A DNA stretch of 64,000 bases from the NCBI RefSeq assembly GCF_001417775.1, contig NZ_BBZJ01000034.1, positions 38,379 through 102,378 of the forward strand, written 5' to 3'. Below, in pieces: positions 63,962 to 64,000 of the stretch. Each line of letters begins with the position of its first letter. Position 1 is the first letter of the stretch. The notes below the pieces were generated by a model. It did no database searches and had not been told where the DNA came from. It saw only the letters and a list, made by a program, of their open reading frames with translations. Source of the DNA: Streptomyces sp. TP-A0356 (GTDB lineage Bacteria > Actinomycetota > Actinomycetes > Streptomycetales > Streptomycetaceae). The position numbers and the translations under genes are program-made.

Positions 63962-64000
63962 ATGTCACTCGCCGAGATCGTTGACGCTCCCAGGACGCTG
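63962..64000 (+). CDS. Possible gene start at window edge
   Basis: ATG at 63962 with AAGG seven bases before it opens a plus-strand frame MSLAEIVDAPRTL that runs out of the window. Too little is visible to name it. The remaining bases between 63,826 and 63,961 show no other gene. Confidence 0.25.
   Translation, partial: MSLAEIVDAPRTL

Overview
The window is very GC-rich (about 72% by eye), with codons ending in G or C, many GTG starts, 4-nt ATGA/GTGA gene overlaps and a recognisable cslA-glxA-cslZ locus and cebR-cebEFG-bglC locus. That combination indicates a Streptomyces chromosome, and the gene order resembles the region of S. coelicolor that holds these loci (from memory, not searched).

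Layout. 1-7,840: a cut HxlR regulator, a small membrane protein, a short YidC paralogue, a fumarylacetoacetate-hydrolase-family enzyme, a Gfo/Idh/MocA oxidoreductase coupled to a heme-degrading-domain (UPF0303) protein and diverging from a ROK regulator, a sortase-anchored surface protein, and a GntR/HutC regulator. 7,899-13,652: an apparent aminophosphonate operon (FAD amine oxidase, phosphonatase-like HAD enzyme, ABC ATPase, two permeases, binding protein). 13,698-17,076: a NagD-like phosphatase, a secreted protein with a class F sortase, and a GH6 hydrolase (cslZ). 17,109-20,983: glxA and cslA, the hyphal-tip glycan machinery. 21,287-27,007: a FadR-type regulator with an internal deletion, tRNA-Lys genes, a peptidoglycan-binding NlpC-like protein, an SPFH protein with expanded repeats, and an AA10 LPMO with a DasR-type operator. 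27,086-32,070: an IclR regulator, ehuABCD (ectoine/hydroxyectoine uptake) and a cysteine-free maleate-isomerase-family protein. 32,161-38,560: a flavin monooxygenase, a PAS-GGDEF-EAL protein, an M6 metalloprotease, a third tRNA-Lys, and small conserved proteins. 38,774-42,965: a three-gene operon of a Cas4/Dna2-like Fe-S nuclease, an unknown protein and an Upf1/Dna2-like helicase. 42,823-50,636: a PAP2 protein, a phosphoglycerate-mutase-like phosphatase, an XRE-TPR regulator, a spermidine-synthase-like protein, and a response regulator/kinase pair. 50,747-58,582: a CBM2-GH18 chitinase and the cellobiose locus bglC-cebG-cebF-cebE/cebR with two CebR boxes. 58,650-64,000: a kinase-like protein, a MITE-like inverted repeat, then a less GC-rich minus-strand island.

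How the genes work together. Three parts feed on polymers: LPMO and chitinase (chitin), CebEFG/BglC (cello-oligosaccharides), and CslZ with the CslA/GlxA tip glycan. Nutrient uptake is represented by the phosphonate and Ehu transporters.

The two most interesting parts are (i) the terminal island 59,709-63,557, where a LuxR-type HTH runs in frame into a small membrane peptide that has its own ribosome binding site, followed by an attenuator-like hairpin, an ABC transporter, a small membrane protein and a site-2-protease-like HExxH protein; and (ii) the nuclease/unknown/helicase operon, which looks like a split Dna2. The window is also unusually rich in short tandem repeats whose period is a multiple of 3, both between and inside genes. 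No CRISPR array, rRNA, integrase or transposase gene was seen.
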